A stretch of 64,000 bases of DNA from Hellea sp. (GCA_013002305.1 JABDKG010000040.1:140205-204204); one strand, 5' to 3'. Positions 44,255-53,719 are shown, counted from the stretch's first letter. Numbers and translations are program-made. The notes: generated from the letters alone by a model not told the origin.

Positions 44255-44716
44255 CTAATTGCAAAGATGGCCTTTGACCATTTTACCAGCCTTACCCATA
44301 TCCACCCGTCCGGCATAGTTGGATTTGAGTTGACCCATAATCTTACCCATGGATTTAAGACATGTCGCTCCGCTGTCTTTGACATAAGTTTCAATGACTT
44401 GAGAAAGCTCATCATCGGAAAGCGGCTTCGGCATAAAAGTCCGGATCACATCAATTTCTGATCGCTCGCGCTCGGCCAGTTCAGGCCGGCCATTATCTTC
44501 ATAGGTTACGGCGCTTTCTTCGCGCTGTTTCACCATTTTGGCCAGCAGGGCCATGATTTCGCTATCTTCTATCCCGCCGCAACGATCTTCTGCGCGCGCC
44601 GCGATATCACGGTCTTTAATAGCGGCGTTGACCAATCTTAGGGTGGATAGACGAACAGCGTCTTTGCTTCTCATCGCGTCTTTGACGCCAGAAGAGATCT
44701 CTTCACGAAGGGGCAT
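44255..44716 (-). CDS. GatB/YqeY domain protein
   Basis: A 153-residue YqeY family protein. It begins MPLREEISSGVKDAMRSKDA and carries the GatB/YqeY helical core (AAIKDRDIAAR, then LAKMVKQREESAVTYEDNGR). The C-terminus ends MGQLKSNYAGRVDMGKAG. Homologous to the tail of the GatB amidotransferase subunit; role in tRNA amidation unproven. ATG 44716 has AAGGA five bases upstream; the frame is open to 44767. Divergent from carA, a common alphaproteobacterial arrangement. Confidence 0.92.
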   Translation of the reverse strand: MPLREEISSGVKDAMRSKDAVRLSTLRLVNAAIKDRDIAARAEDRCGGIEDSEIMALLAKMVKQREESAVTYEDNGRPELAERERSEIDVIRTFMPKPLSDDELSQVIETYVKDSGATCLKSMGKIMGQLKSNYAGRVDMGKAGKMVKGHLCN

Positions 44717-44935
44717 TTTCGTCCTTATGTCTCTCTTTGGTCCCACAACCAACCTCAAGTCTCGCAAGATTCCACAGGCAGCTTATACCGTCAATGGCAA
44801 TTGGGCTGTTTCTACAGTTGAGCTGTGAGTTATAAATCCTGCAATTTTTCGTGCTTTTGACTTGCGTCTTGGCACCAAATTATTAAAACGGGCCGAATTT
44901 CCAAGAGCGCAGGCTCTCTAAAAAGGCGATATCAA

Positions 44936-46084
44936 ATGCAAGACCTTATTCCTCCGGCAACCGCTGCGCTTGTTTTAGCCAGCGGCGTAGTTTTTTACGG
45001 CCAGGGATGCGGCGCTGAAGGACAGGCAGTTGGCGAAGTTTGTTTTAATACGGCGATGACCGGCTATCAGGAAATTCTGACAGACCCGTCTTACGCCCAG
45101 CAGATCATTTGCTTTACCTTTCCTCATGTCGGCAATACGGGCACGAATGTTGAAGACGAAGAAGCGAGTACCGCCCGTGCCGAGGGAGCCGCAGTAGGCG
45201 CAATATTCAAAGCCCCAATTACGCCGCCGTCTAATTGGCGCAATGAAAATCCGCTCGGAAATTGGATGGAAGCCCGCAATATAATAGGCATCTCCGGAAT
45301 CGATACGCGGGCGCTGACCGCTTATATCCGCGAAGAAGGCATGCCTAACGGTGTTATTGCGCACGCCAAAGACGGGCAGCTTGACGTTCCGGCTTTGACG
45401 CAGATGGCTCAGCAGTGGAGCGGATTGGTCGGCGCGGACCTCGCCGCGGATGTTGCAAGCCTTGAAGCATTTGACTGGAAACAATCCCATTGGATCTGGC
45501 CAAAAGGCTTTGAAGACAAGCAAGGTGTCAAAAAAGTTATCGTCATCGATTACGGCGTGAAGCGCAATATTTTACGCAATCTGGTTGCGCAAGGCCTTGC
45601 CGTCCGTGTCGTTCCCGGTTCTGTATCGGCCAAAGAAATTCTTGCCATGAAGCCGGCCGGCGTTGTGCTTTCAAATGGGCCGGGTGATCCGGCCGCGACG
45701 GGTAATTATGCTATCCCAATTATCAAAGAATTGATCGCGTCAGATATGCCGATCCTTGGAATTTGTTTGGGCCATCAAATGCTGGCACTGGCGCTGGGCG
45801 CTAAAACATTAAAAATGGATCAAGGGCACCATGGGGCCAACCATCCGGTTAAAGATTTCACAACTAATAAGGTCGAAATCGTTTCGATGAATCATGGCTT
45901 TGCTGTGGATCGTGATAGCTTGCCGGAGAGCTGCGAAGAAACACATGTCTCTTTGTTTGACGGGTCCAATTGCGGGCTGCGTCTCAAAGGCAAACCGGTT
46001 TTTTCTGTCCAGCATCACCCAGAGGCCTCACCGGGGCCTCAAGATAGCTTTTATCTATTTGAGAGATTTGCCGGCGCGCTTTAA
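44936..46084 (+). CDS. carA: Carbamoyl-phosphate synthase small subunit
   Basis: A 382-residue CarA. N-terminal CPSase small-chain domain ([19 protein letters not shown], ~residue 41) and class I glutamine amidotransferase domain (~190-380) with [14 protein letters not shown] (Cys nucleophile), [10 protein letters not shown] and [11 protein letters not shown] (catalytic His/Glu). Supplies ammonia to CarB for carbamoyl phosphate used in arginine and pyrimidine synthesis. carB, often adjacent, is not downstream; the next gene is an RND exporter. Confidence 0.95.
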   Translation: MQDLIPPATAALVLASGVVFYGQGCGAEGQAVGEVCFNTAMTGYQEILTDPSYAQQIICFTFPHVGNTGTNVEDEEASTARAEGAAVGAIFKAPITPPSNWRNENPLGNWMEARNIIGISGIDTRALTAYIREEGMPNGVIAHAKDGQLDVPALTQMAQQWSGLVGADLAADVASLEAFDWKQSHWIWPKGFEDKQGVKKVIVIDYGVKRNILRNLVAQGLAVRVVPGSVSAKEILAMKPAGVVLSNGPGDPAATGNYAIPIIKELIASDMPILGICLGHQMLALALGAKTLKMDQGHHGANHPVKDFTTNKVEIVSMNHGFAVDRDSLPESCEETHVSLFDGSNCGLRLKGKPVFSVQHHPEASPGPQDSFYLFERFAGAL

Positions 46085-46191
46085 AGTTAAAGTGCTGTTT
46101 GCTGTTTCAGACCTGTCCATATTTTAACATAATTTGCGGCTCTGCCCCTTGATTTCACGCGCTTTTTGTCGTCATACCCACTGTGAACTTC

Positions 46192-46302
46192 ATGGGTATG
46201 TTTATGTCGGACAAAGGGCGGGCTGCGTCACTTTCCGAAAGCCTTGTTCTCATTGATAGCCTGAACCGGGCGGGCCGCGCTCTTCGGGGCCTATTCGCGT
46301 GA
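46192..46302 (+). CDS. Possible 36-aa peptide coupled to MMPL exporter
   Basis: A 37-codon ORF starting ATG 46192 (ATG 46204 is also in frame) and ending at TGA 46300-46302. That stop overlaps the GTG start (46299) of the MMPL exporter as GTGA, the classical geometry of translational coupling. The product reads MSDKGRAASLSESLVLIDSL, then an Arg/Gly-rich tail ending in GLFA. There is no clear Shine-Dalgarno. It could be a leader peptide or a real small protein; it has not been recognised by homology. Confidence 0.4.
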   Translation: MGMFMSDKGRAASLSESLVLIDSLNRAGRALRGLFA

Positions 46303-48716
46303 GTAAAATTCTAACAGGCTGGGCCGCAATTATCTGCCGGCACGCGACCATTATCATCGCGATGTCTTTTTTGATTTTTCTGGCGTCGCTGGGCTTGATG
46401 CGTAACTTGGTCTTATCAACCGATATTAATGCCCTGATGCCGGAGGGTGCTCAGAGCGTCCAGACACTTGAAAACGCGCTTGAAAAGATCGGGAATTATT
46501 CATCGGTTCAAGTCGTCATTGAAGGCGAAACACCTGAGGCGGTCATTGCCGCATCTAAAAAACTGCAAGCCGAGTTCGAAACCAAAGAATGGGTGCAATC
46601 CGCTAAATATTATGAAGATGTCGAAGTCTTGATACGGCATGAACTTTTATTCTTATCAGAGAAAGAACTTCAGGAACTTGAAGCGGAAGTTTACAAGTCC
46701 ATTTCAATATTTTTCGCGCGGGAACTATCTGAAGCATTCAATACCGAAGTCACCTTCACGCTTGGCGGTTTTAGCGGATCATCAAATGACGAATTTGATG
46801 AAGACCGGGTCAAAGAAGTTGAAGAGCTGATGTCTAAACCGCCATCTGAGCGGCGCTATTTTATCTCGGAAGATGAGACAACGATGATCTTGGTGGTAGC
46901 GCCTAAACCTGGAAACGAATCTCTGGGCGACGCCAAAATAATGATCGATGACAGTCATGCTATCGCGGAAAATTTTGAGGCGACGTCTGAGAATATTGAG
47001 GTCGGAATTACGGGCAGAATAGCCGGGCAGGTCGGACAATTTGATGCTTTAATACGGGATCTCAAGATCGGTCTTGGGAGTGCTTTTCTCTTAATTTCCT
47101 TAGTATTATTACTGGCCTATCGGTCTTTCATGTCGATCCCCATTATCATTATTCCACTAATAACCGGGATATTGTCGACCCTTGGGCTGACAGCAATTAC
47201 TATCGGGCAGCTCAATTTGATCACAGCTTTTTTGACCTTGATCCTGTTTGGACTCGGCATTGATTTCGGTGTCCATAATTTTTCCAGATATATTGAAGAA
47301 CGCCGGGCCGGAACCGATCGCAATACGGCCATCCAAATTGTCATAAACCGAACCGGCCGTGCGTCTTTCATGGCGGCGATTACAACGGCGGCGAGTTTTT
47401 TCGCGCTGACGCAAACCCAGTTTAGAGCCTTTTCCGAATTTGGCTTTATCGCCGGCTCTGGAATATTGTTTGCGTTTCTAGCCATGTATACTTTCTTCCC
47501 CGCTTTGCTGGTCACATTTGAGAAACTGGGCTGGGATCCCAATGATGTTATGATCGGGGAGGAGCCCAAAGAGCGGGGAAAATCAATATTGGCGATGCGA
47601 TATCCGAGGGCGGTTATATTGATCGCGATTTTAGGCCTGGGCTTTGCAGCCTATTCCGCGCCTAAAATCAAATTTGAGTCTAATACGAAAAACCTCGAAG
47701 CGAGCATGTCTTCCAAATATGAGAAAGCCCGCACCGCCGCCAAGACGGTTTTGGGACAATCGTCCTGGGCCGTAATGGTCGCCGACAGCTATGATGAGCT
47801 TATCGCGATCGATGCCTACTTTACAGAAAAGCGAGAGACTGACACTGAAACCCCAACCATCCGCCAACATCGAAGCCTGCTGAGTTTTGTTCCTCCTCCG
47901 GATGTTCAGGAACGTCGATTGGCGGTTATTCGCCGCCTAAAAGACACAGCTGATCGTTTCTCCGGACTGGCGCCTGATAAGTATGAAACCGGGAAAGAAT
48001 ATTTGTCGATTGAGAGTATGAGCGTCGCGGCGCTCCCGCCTCTGCTGCGCCAAACCTATCTCGGCAACAGTAACTCTCCGGGCTATCTTTTCTATATCTA
48101 TCCGGACATTGATATGGCGGATAGTTCCAATACTGAGCAGTTTTACGCTGACGCGGCTCATATTAACCTTGGCGGCAAAGACTTTTACAGCGCGTCGGAG
48201 AGTTTCGTGCTTGTCGAAATGCTCGACCTTATGCGGTCTGACGCGATGCGGGCCGTGCTTTTGGTGACCCTAACTACGGCTTTTGTTGTGTGGATGTTTT
48301 TCAGAAATCTTCCAGCCAGTCTGGTGGTCTTGGTGCCACCGCTATGTGGCGTATTGCTAACGCTCGGCGTGATGGGATATTTCGGACCCTCTTTGTCGAT
48401 TATGAACATGGTGATCTTGCCGTCGCTGGTCGGTATTTCGGTCGATAACGGGATACATATTGTTCACAGGGTGGTGGACCACAGTCCGAACGCGGACCTT
48501 AATCACATTATGCAGACGACCGGGCGTGCTGCCTTGCTAACAACCGTGACAACGCTCATCGGTTTTGGTGGGATGATTACCGCCTCAGTCGGCGGATTAC
48601 GATCTCTGGCTATCTTGGCAATCATAGGATTCACACTCTGTCTATTGATGACGTGGTTCCTATTGCCCGCCATTTTGAATTTTATGTCGATTGGCAAACG
48701 CGCCCCGGCTCACTAA
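46299..48716 (+). CDS. MMPL-family RND transporter (HpnN-like)
   Basis: An 805-residue RND transporter of the MMPL class. Topology matches the family: one N-terminal helix, a periplasmic loop (~35-250), a bundle of about five helices (~255-420), a second helix (~445) with loop, and a final five-helix bundle (~650-795). Signatures are LFGLGIDFGVHNFSRYIEER and LVGISVDNGIHIVHRVVDH, with Asp in the fourth-helix-type positions for proton relay. HpnN members move hopanoids and other lipids to the outer membrane. No hopanoid genes are nearby, so the substrate is open. Confidence 0.85.
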   Translation: MSKILTGWAAIICRHATIIIAMSFLIFLASLGLMRNLVLSTDINALMPEGAQSVQTLENALEKIGNYSSVQVVIEGETPEAVIAASKKLQAEFETKEWVQSAKYYEDVEVLIRHELLFLSEKELQELEAEVYKSISIFFARELSEAFNTEVTFTLGGFSGSSNDEFDEDRVKEVEELMSKPPSERRYFISEDETTMILVVAPKPGNESLGDAKIMIDDSHAIAENFEATSENIEVGITGRIAGQVGQFDALIRDLKIGLGSAFLLISLVLLLAYRSFMSIPIIIIPLITGILSTLGLTAITIGQLNLITAFLTLILFGLGIDFGVHNFSRYIEERRAGTDRNTAIQIVINRTGRASFMAAITTAASFFALTQTQFRAFSEFGFIAGSGILFAFLAMYTFFPALLVTFEKLGWDPNDVMIGEEPKERGKSILAMRYPRAVILIAILGLGFAAYSAPKIKFESNTKNLEASMSSKYEKARTAAKTVLGQSSWAVMVADSYDELIAIDAYFTEKRETDTETPTIRQHRSLLSFVPPPDVQERRLAVIRRLKDTADRFSGLAPDKYETGKEYLSIESMSVAALPPLLRQTYLGNSNSPGYLFYIYPDIDMADSSNTEQFYADAAHINLGGKDFYSASESFVLVEMLDLMRSDAMRAVLLVTLTTAFVVWMFFRNLPASLVVLVPPLCGVLLTLGVMGYFGPSLSIMNMVILPSLVGISVDNGIHIVHRVVDHSPNADLNHIMQTTGRAALLTTVTTLIGFGGMITASVGGLRSLAILAIIGFTLCLLMTWFLLPAILNFMSIGKRAPAH

Positions 48717-48723
48717 TTGACGC

Positions 48724-49659
48724 TTGCCAGTGTTGCTCCCAAAAAAATACCAAGAATTTTTGCCGCTAAGAGAAGTTTTCCTCGACCGGTTGTTTCGCTC
48801 GCGCGCGATACCGGGACCGTTACCCGATAAAATTGTGCCGGTCGGTCATCGCGGGACAATGACCTACGCTCCGGAGAATACGATTGCCGCTCATGAGACA
48901 GCCTATCAGATGGGCGCGCGCTGCATAGAATTTGACGTACGTTGTACCCAAGATGGTCATTTCATTGTCTTTCACGATCACGACGCTGATCGCACGACAA
49001 GCGGCTGCGGTAATGTTGAAAATTTGACTCTAGCCGAAATTCAGAAATTTGATGCAGGCTCTTATAAGGGCGAGGCTTTTAAAGGAGAGCGTGTCCCAAC
49101 TTTGCGAGACGCTCTTCGCAATGTTAAGGGCCGCTTTGCCGTCGATATTGACTTTAAGGCCGGGCCCAAACACTCCGCCGAAATGCTTGATGAAATTCTG
49201 GAAGAAGAAGGGTTTATGAATGATGGCTCGCCGCTCGTGACTATATTTGCCCGGCATAATCATTTTGCATTGCTCCGTTCACTGGCGCCTAAACATGCGC
49301 TTCGCCCGCACTATCTCGGGCGGCGCCACGCCCGCAAAATGGTCAAGGAACATGAGATCGAGATCATGGGGCTGCGTCGATATGTTTTCTCATTCGCCGC
49401 CGCCCGTAATATTCGGGCTCATGGCCTGCACCTATTTTCCAACACGATGAGTGACGAAGAGCACAATGATTATGAGATCAGTTACGCCTCCGCCGCTAAG
49501 GCCGGATCGCTTTTCATTCAAACCGATTTCATCGACCATCTCGTCCAATATTTGAAAAGCATTGATCGGCTCGAAACCCGCGTCCTAGGCCGCGATTATT
49601 TACCGATTGAACCGACTACTCCAAAAACATCAGGATTGGATCTTCCAGCAGGCCCTTAA
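48724..49659 (+). CDS. Glycerophosphodiester phosphodiesterase
   Basis: A 311-residue GDPD family enzyme. The catalytic signature VPVGHRGTMTYAPENTIAAH is at about residue 38, followed by CIEFDVRCTQDGHFIVFHDH (catalytic Glu/Asp and His) and FAVDIDFKA. It hydrolyses glycerophosphodiesters to an alcohol and glycerol-3-phosphate. No signal peptide is visible. The start is ambiguous (TTG 48724 or GTG 48730; no clear Shine-Dalgarno). Seven bases after the MMPL gene. The 3' end overlaps the convergent bkdB gene by 44 bases. Confidence 0.85.
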   Translation: MPVLLPKKYQEFLPLREVFLDRLFRSRAIPGPLPDKIVPVGHRGTMTYAPENTIAAHETAYQMGARCIEFDVRCTQDGHFIVFHDHDADRTTSGCGNVENLTLAEIQKFDAGSYKGEAFKGERVPTLRDALRNVKGRFAVDIDFKAGPKHSAEMLDEILEEEGFMNDGSPLVTIFARHNHFALLRSLAPKHALRPHYLGRRHARKMVKEHEIEIMGLRRYVFSFAAARNIRAHGLHLFSNTMSDEEHNDYEISYASAAKAGSLFIQTDFIDHLVQYLKSIDRLETRVLGRDYLPIEPTTPKTSGLDLPAGP

Positions 49660-50806
49660 TATATTGCATCATTGCGGCAGCATCGTAACCATCAATAATG
49701 CGGTGGTCGCAGGAGATAGAAAAATTCATCACTAGACGTTCCGTAACTTGGCCGCCGTCGAGCACCAGTTTCGGGCGGATTTTATTGGGACCAAAAATTG
49801 ACACTTGCGGGCGGTTAATGACCGGTGTGGTCACAATGCCGCCCAGCGGGCCGAGGCTCGTCAGCGTCGTTGTTGCGCCGGTTAATTCTTCTTTGGTCAA
49901 GCTGGCGTCGCGCGCCCCTGCGGCGAGGCGGGAAATTTCGGTGGAAGTCTCCCAAACATTCAAGCTCTGAGCATTTCTAATAACAGGCACCATGAGTCCT
50001 TGATCGGTCTGGGTTGCAATGCCCAGATGAACCGGTTCGAACTGCGAAAGGAATCCTTGCTCATCACGGAAAAGCGCGTTCATTTGCGGCCATTTGCGAA
50101 TGCCGGAAATCATAGCGCGGATGATGAAAGGCAATACGGTGAGCTTGGGTTTTTCCTCGCTTTTCTTTTCGTTCAGCCGTTTGCGTAGCGATTCCAGCTC
50201 GGTGACGTCAATTTCCTCGACATAGGAAAAATGCGGAATATTGCGTTTTGAGGCAGCCATGCGCTCTGCGATGACACGGCGCATCCCGATGATCTTGATC
50301 CGCTCTTCACCGACTTCAGGTTCCAGTGCTTTTTCAAACCGGGCAAGATCATCAAAGGTGACTTCGCCGGACTTGCCGCTAGGCGTAACCTGAGCCAGAT
50401 CAATGCCCGCATCCATAGCCCGCTTCCGCACCGCAGGGGAGGCGAGCGCTTTTCCGGATTGCGCTTTTTCCGGAGGTTTCTTGATTATTGGTTTCGCTGC
50501 AGGCCTAGCCGCGGGCTTGTCCTGTTTGGGCTCTGGCTTGGGGTCTTCCTCGGTTATGTCGCCTTCAACATTTGTAAACACGACCAAATCCGCCCCAACC
50601 GCGAGCATATCGCCTTCGTCACAGCCAAGCGCTTTGACCGTGCCTGTCACCGGCGCAGTGAGCTCGATTGTGGCCTTGTCGGTCATCGCGTCTGCGACCG
50701 GCGTATCTTCTTCGATCACATCGCCAACGGCAACGTGCCAGGCGGTGATCTCGGCCTCAACCACACCTTCGCCAATATCCGGCATTTTGAAATGAAAATT
50801 AGCCAA
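49616..50806 (-). CDS. bkdB: Branched-chain 2-oxoacid dehydrogenase E2 (lipoamide acyltransferase)
   Basis: A 396-residue E2. An N-terminal lipoyl domain (~1-78; lipoylated Lys in AMTDKATIEL, residue ~44), an Ala/Pro/Lys linker (~80-110), a peripheral-subunit-binding domain (PAVRKRAMDAGIDLAQVTPS, ~123-160) and a catalytic domain ending ISCDHRIIDGYDAAAM (active His/Asp). It transfers the acyl group to CoA. It is third in an E1alpha-E1beta-E2 operon, so the branched-chain complex is the best assignment. The E3 (lpd) gene is not present here. Confidence 0.9.
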   Translation of the reverse strand: MANFHFKMPDIGEGVVEAEITAWHVAVGDVIEEDTPVADAMTDKATIELTAPVTGTVKALGCDEGDMLAVGADLVVFTNVEGDITEEDPKPEPKQDKPAARPAAKPIIKKPPEKAQSGKALASPAVRKRAMDAGIDLAQVTPSGKSGEVTFDDLARFEKALEPEVGEERIKIIGMRRVIAERMAASKRNIPHFSYVEEIDVTELESLRKRLNEKKSEEKPKLTVLPFIIRAMISGIRKWPQMNALFRDEQGFLSQFEPVHLGIATQTDQGLMVPVIRNAQSLNVWETSTEISRLAAGARDASLTKEELTGATTTLTSLGPLGGIVTTPVINRPQVSIFGPNKIRPKLVLDGGQVTERLVMNFSISCDHRIIDGYDAAAMMQYIKGLLEDPILMFLE

Positions 50807-50809
50807 TTT

Positions 50810-51826
50810 CTAAGCGCCTTCCAGAACTTTTCGAATAGCTTTCTTAACCCGAACCGGGCCTGGAAAATAGGCCCATTCTTGTGCGTGCGGGTAAGGGGTG
50901 TCCCAGCCGGTCACACGCTCAATTCTGGCTTCTAGGGAATAGAAACAATGTTCTTGAACTTGCGCCATGAGCTCGGCGCCAAAGCCGGATGTCTTGGTCG
51001 CCTCGTGGAGGATGACGCAGCGGCCGGTTTTTTTGACGGACTCGGTGATGGCGTCAATGTCGAGCGGGAGCAGAGACCTTAGATCTAGAATATCTGCGGA
51101 GACGCCCATTTCGGAGGCTGCGGACTGCGCAACCCAAACCATAGTGCCATAGGCCAAAATAGTAAGATCATCACCGTCCGAAATTTTGCGGGCCTGCTCA
51201 AACTCGACCCGGTAATGACCTTCTGGAACTTCGCCGAGCTCATGGCCAGACCAATTGACAGCGGGCGTGTGCGGGTCCCCGTAAAAAGGTCCGTTATAAA
51301 GCCGTTTCGGCTCGAGAAATAATACCGGATCATTATCCTCGATCGCGGTGATCAAAAGCCCCTTCGCGTCATAGGGATTTGACGGGATAATGGTTTTAAG
51401 ACCTGCAATATGTGTAAATAGAGCCTCAGGACTTTGGCTGTGGGTTTGGCCGCCATAAATACCGCCGCCAACGGGCGTACGAATGGTTAGGGGCGCCGTA
51501 AATTCGCCATTGGAGCGATAGCGAAGACGCGCGGCTTCTGAGGCAATTTGGTCATAGCCGGGATAGATATAGTCGGCGAACTGAATTTCGGCGATCGGGC
51601 GCAGACCAGCCGCTGCCATGCCGATGGCGATACCCATAATCCCGCCCTCGGAAATTGGCGTATCAAAACAGCGGTGCAGACCGTGCTTTTCTTGCAGGCC
51701 TGCCGTACAGCGAAACACGCCGCCAAAATAACCGACGTCTTCGCCGAAGACGAGGACATCCGGGTCCATGCTCATTTTTACATCCATCGCCGAGCGAATG
51801 GCTTCGATCATATTCATCTGGGCCAT
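50810..51826 (-). CDS. bkdA2: Branched-chain 2-oxoacid dehydrogenase E1 beta subunit
   Basis: A 338-residue transketolase-like E1 beta. Family signatures are PDVLVFGEDVGYFGGVFRCT (~residue 22), ISEGGIMGIAIGMAAAGLRP and EIQFADYIYPGYDQI. The C-terminal domain contains DLRSLLPLDIDAITESVKKT and RVTGWDTPYPHAQEWAYFPG. It forms the thiamine-diphosphate-dependent decarboxylase with E1 alpha. The GTG at 51835 is in frame, but ATG 51826, two bases after the E1 alpha stop, is preferred. Confidence 0.93.
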   Translation of the reverse strand: MAQMNMIEAIRSAMDVKMSMDPDVLVFGEDVGYFGGVFRCTAGLQEKHGLHRCFDTPISEGGIMGIAIGMAAAGLRPIAEIQFADYIYPGYDQIASEAARLRYRSNGEFTAPLTIRTPVGGGIYGGQTHSQSPEALFTHIAGLKTIIPSNPYDAKGLLITAIEDNDPVLFLEPKRLYNGPFYGDPHTPAVNWSGHELGEVPEGHYRVEFEQARKISDGDDLTILAYGTMVWVAQSAASEMGVSADILDLRSLLPLDIDAITESVKKTGRCVILHEATKTSGFGAELMAQVQEHCFYSLEARIERVTGWDTPYPHAQEWAYFPGPVRVKKAIRKVLEGA

Positions 51827-51828
51827 GA

Positions 51829-53091
51829 CTAACACTCACTCTCGTGAATGGCATCTTCGATCATGAATTCATCTCGCTGATCCCGCAAATGACGTGGTAG
51901 CTCCTCATAGACTTGTTCAAACATTGTTTCCGGTTCAATGCCGGTATCTGTTGCCAGCGAGCCAAGTTTTTCGGCGGCCTTGTAGGAGGTGCGAATATAG
52001 GCAGCGATCTCTTTTTGCAGCGCATCGTCGCGCTCATCATCCCATTCTTTGATTTTGACCAGGTGAGCTTTGAGACGGTCAATCGGATCGCCAAAGGGCC
52101 AAACATCCGGATCTTCTTTGGGACGGTATTTGGTCGGATCATCCGATGTTGAGTGGCCTTCTTTGCGGTAGGTGAAATGTTCAATAACGGTTGCACCTCC
52201 GCCGCCGCGGGCGCGCTCTGCTGCCCACTGCATTGCCGCGTAAACAGCCATGAAATCATTGCCGTCGACCCGTAATGTGGCCAGTCCATATCCAACGCCG
52301 CGAGCAGCGAATGTTTCGCCTTCGCCGGCAGCGATACCTTGGAAGCTGGAAATAGCCCATTGATTGTTCACCACATTGATAATGACGGGCGCGCGATAGG
52401 TTGACGCAAAATTCAGCGCATAGTGAAAATCGCCCTCGGCGGTAGCACCTTCGCCGGTAATTACTGAAGCAATTTCGTCTGTGCCTTGATAGGCGCGCGC
52501 CATGCCCCAACCCACGCCCTGAATAAGCTGGGTCCCGAGATTTCCTGATACAGAGAAAAATCCGTAATCTTTAAATGAGAACAAAATCGGTAGTGATTTG
52601 CCATCAAGCGGGTCGCCCTTGTTGGACAGAAGCTGGCACATCATATCCTGCATCGGACAGCCGCGCGCAATTAATAGCCCGACCTGACGATAGGTTGGAA
52701 AGACCATATCTTTATCGCGCAAGGCCATAGCCATGGCGACACTGATGGCTTCTTCGCCTGTACTTTTCATATAAAACGATAATTTGCCCTGGCGCTGCAT
52801 ATTAAACATGCGTTCATCCATCGCCCGGTTAATCATCATGAAGCGAAGGCCCGCGCGGAGTGTGTCGGCTGAAAGATTCGGATTCCAGGGCCCTTCAAGA
52901 TCACCATTAAGCCGCAATACCCGGATAAGCCCCAGCGCATGGTCGGCCGTTTCGTGATGATCCACCATCGGATCCGGCCGTGGCGGAGTCATCTTCGCCG
53001 GAACCGAGATATGCGAATAATCCGGCTTGTCACCCGGCCGAAAAGGCGGCTCTGGAATATAGAGCCGGGACTGGTTGGAGCGTTTGGACAT
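51829..53091 (-). CDS. bkdA1: Branched-chain 2-oxoacid dehydrogenase E1 alpha subunit
   Basis: A 420-residue thiamine-diphosphate enzyme. The ThDP-binding motif runs VITGEGATAEGDFHYALNFA to VNNQWAIS (GEG...NN, residues ~205-240). The phosphorylation-loop region RKEGHSTSDDPTKYRPKEDP (~312) is typical of BCKDH/PDH alpha subunits. It decarboxylates the 2-oxo acids of Val, Leu and Ile. It is the first gene of the operon and its promoter region carries the repeat array described next to it. Confidence 0.93.
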   Translation of the reverse strand: MSKRSNQSRLYIPEPPFRPGDKPDYSHISVPAKMTPPRPDPMVDHHETADHALGLIRVLRLNGDLEGPWNPNLSADTLRAGLRFMMINRAMDERMFNMQRQGKLSFYMKSTGEEAISVAMAMALRDKDMVFPTYRQVGLLIARGCPMQDMMCQLLSNKGDPLDGKSLPILFSFKDYGFFSVSGNLGTQLIQGVGWGMARAYQGTDEIASVITGEGATAEGDFHYALNFASTYRAPVIINVVNNQWAISSFQGIAAGEGETFAARGVGYGLATLRVDGNDFMAVYAAMQWAAERARGGGGATVIEHFTYRKEGHSTSDDPTKYRPKEDPDVWPFGDPIDRLKAHLVKIKEWDDERDDALQKEIAAYIRTSYKAAEKLGSLATDTGIEPETMFEQVYEELPRHLRDQRDEFMIEDAIHESEC

Positions 53092-53116
53092 AGCGCTGGG
53101 ATTCCCACTAATTAAG

Positions 53117-53201
53117 AATTTGGGCGATATTACCTTAAATTTGGACGATTCATATAATTTTTTCGATTGAATTTGCCGTATAATTAGAATAATTTGCCGT
53201 A
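53117..53201. promoter_or_regulatory. Phased AATTTG repeat array between bkd operon and Lrp gene
   Basis: Five related 12-mers occur in the 133-base divergent region: AATTTGGGCGAT (53117), AATTTGGACGAT (53138), AATTTTTTCGAT (53156), AATTTGCCGTAT (53170) and AATTTGCCGTAA (53191). The first pair and the last pair are each 21 bases apart, two helical turns. The region is otherwise AT-rich. This is the pattern expected for an Lrp-type octameric regulator wrapping DNA. Confidence 0.6.
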
Positions 53202-53224
53202 AAATAATTTAACAAGGGATTATT

Positions 53225-53719
53225 ATGCCGGGTCAAATAGACGGAATCGATGCCAAAATTTTACATCTTATCCAAAACAATGCGGCGCTTTCAGTTGCAG
53301 ATATAGCCGATAAGGTTGGCTTGTCATCTTCCCCTTGTTGGCGCCGTATCAAGCGTATGGAAGAATTAGGAATTATTCAAGAGCGGGTGACGATTTTAAA
53401 CCGCAAAGAACTCGGCCTAGATTTTGAAGTTTTTGTCGCCGTCAAGCTGGCGTTGCCAAACCGTGAGAATATGGAAAAATTTGAGCGGGCCGTGAAAAAT
53501 ATGCCGGAAGTCGTGCAATGCGCTGTCGTAACAGGCGCTGTTGATTTTATGCTACGGGTTGTGACCAAAGATATGCACGCTTATGATGATTTCCTGCGGG
53601 AAGAACTGCTTGGCATTGATTTAATCTCGGATGTTCAATCCCGAATTGTTCTGCGCCAAAGCAAAGAAACCTATGCTTTGCCGCTAAATTTGATCTCAAA
53701 CGCTGTTCCGCGCAGCTAG
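53225..53719 (+). CDS. Lrp/AsnC-family regulator (BkdR-like)
   Basis: A 164-residue Lrp-type protein. The N-terminal HTH is DAKILHLIQNNAALSVADIA, KVGLSSSPCWRRIKRMEELG, and the C-terminal RAM/AsnC ligand domain includes VQCAVVTGAVDFMLRVVTKD. ATG 53225 is preceded by AAGGGA at five bases. Divergent from the bkd operon with a repeat array between, so it is probably the activator of branched-chain amino acid catabolism (as Pseudomonas BkdR), responding to branched amino acids. The regulation is inferred from position. Confidence 0.9.
   Translation: MPGQIDGIDAKILHLIQNNAALSVADIADKVGLSSSPCWRRIKRMEELGIIQERVTILNRKELGLDFEVFVAVKLALPNRENMEKFERAVKNMPEVVQCAVVTGAVDFMLRVVTKDMHAYDDFLREELLGIDLISDVQSRIVLRQSKETYALPLNLISNAVPRS

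Noticed and set aside
53210..53224. Possible CtrA box (TTAACAAGGGATTAT) before the Lrp gene
   Set aside because: One mismatch in the second half and overlaps the Shine-Dalgarno; likely chance in AT-rich DNA.
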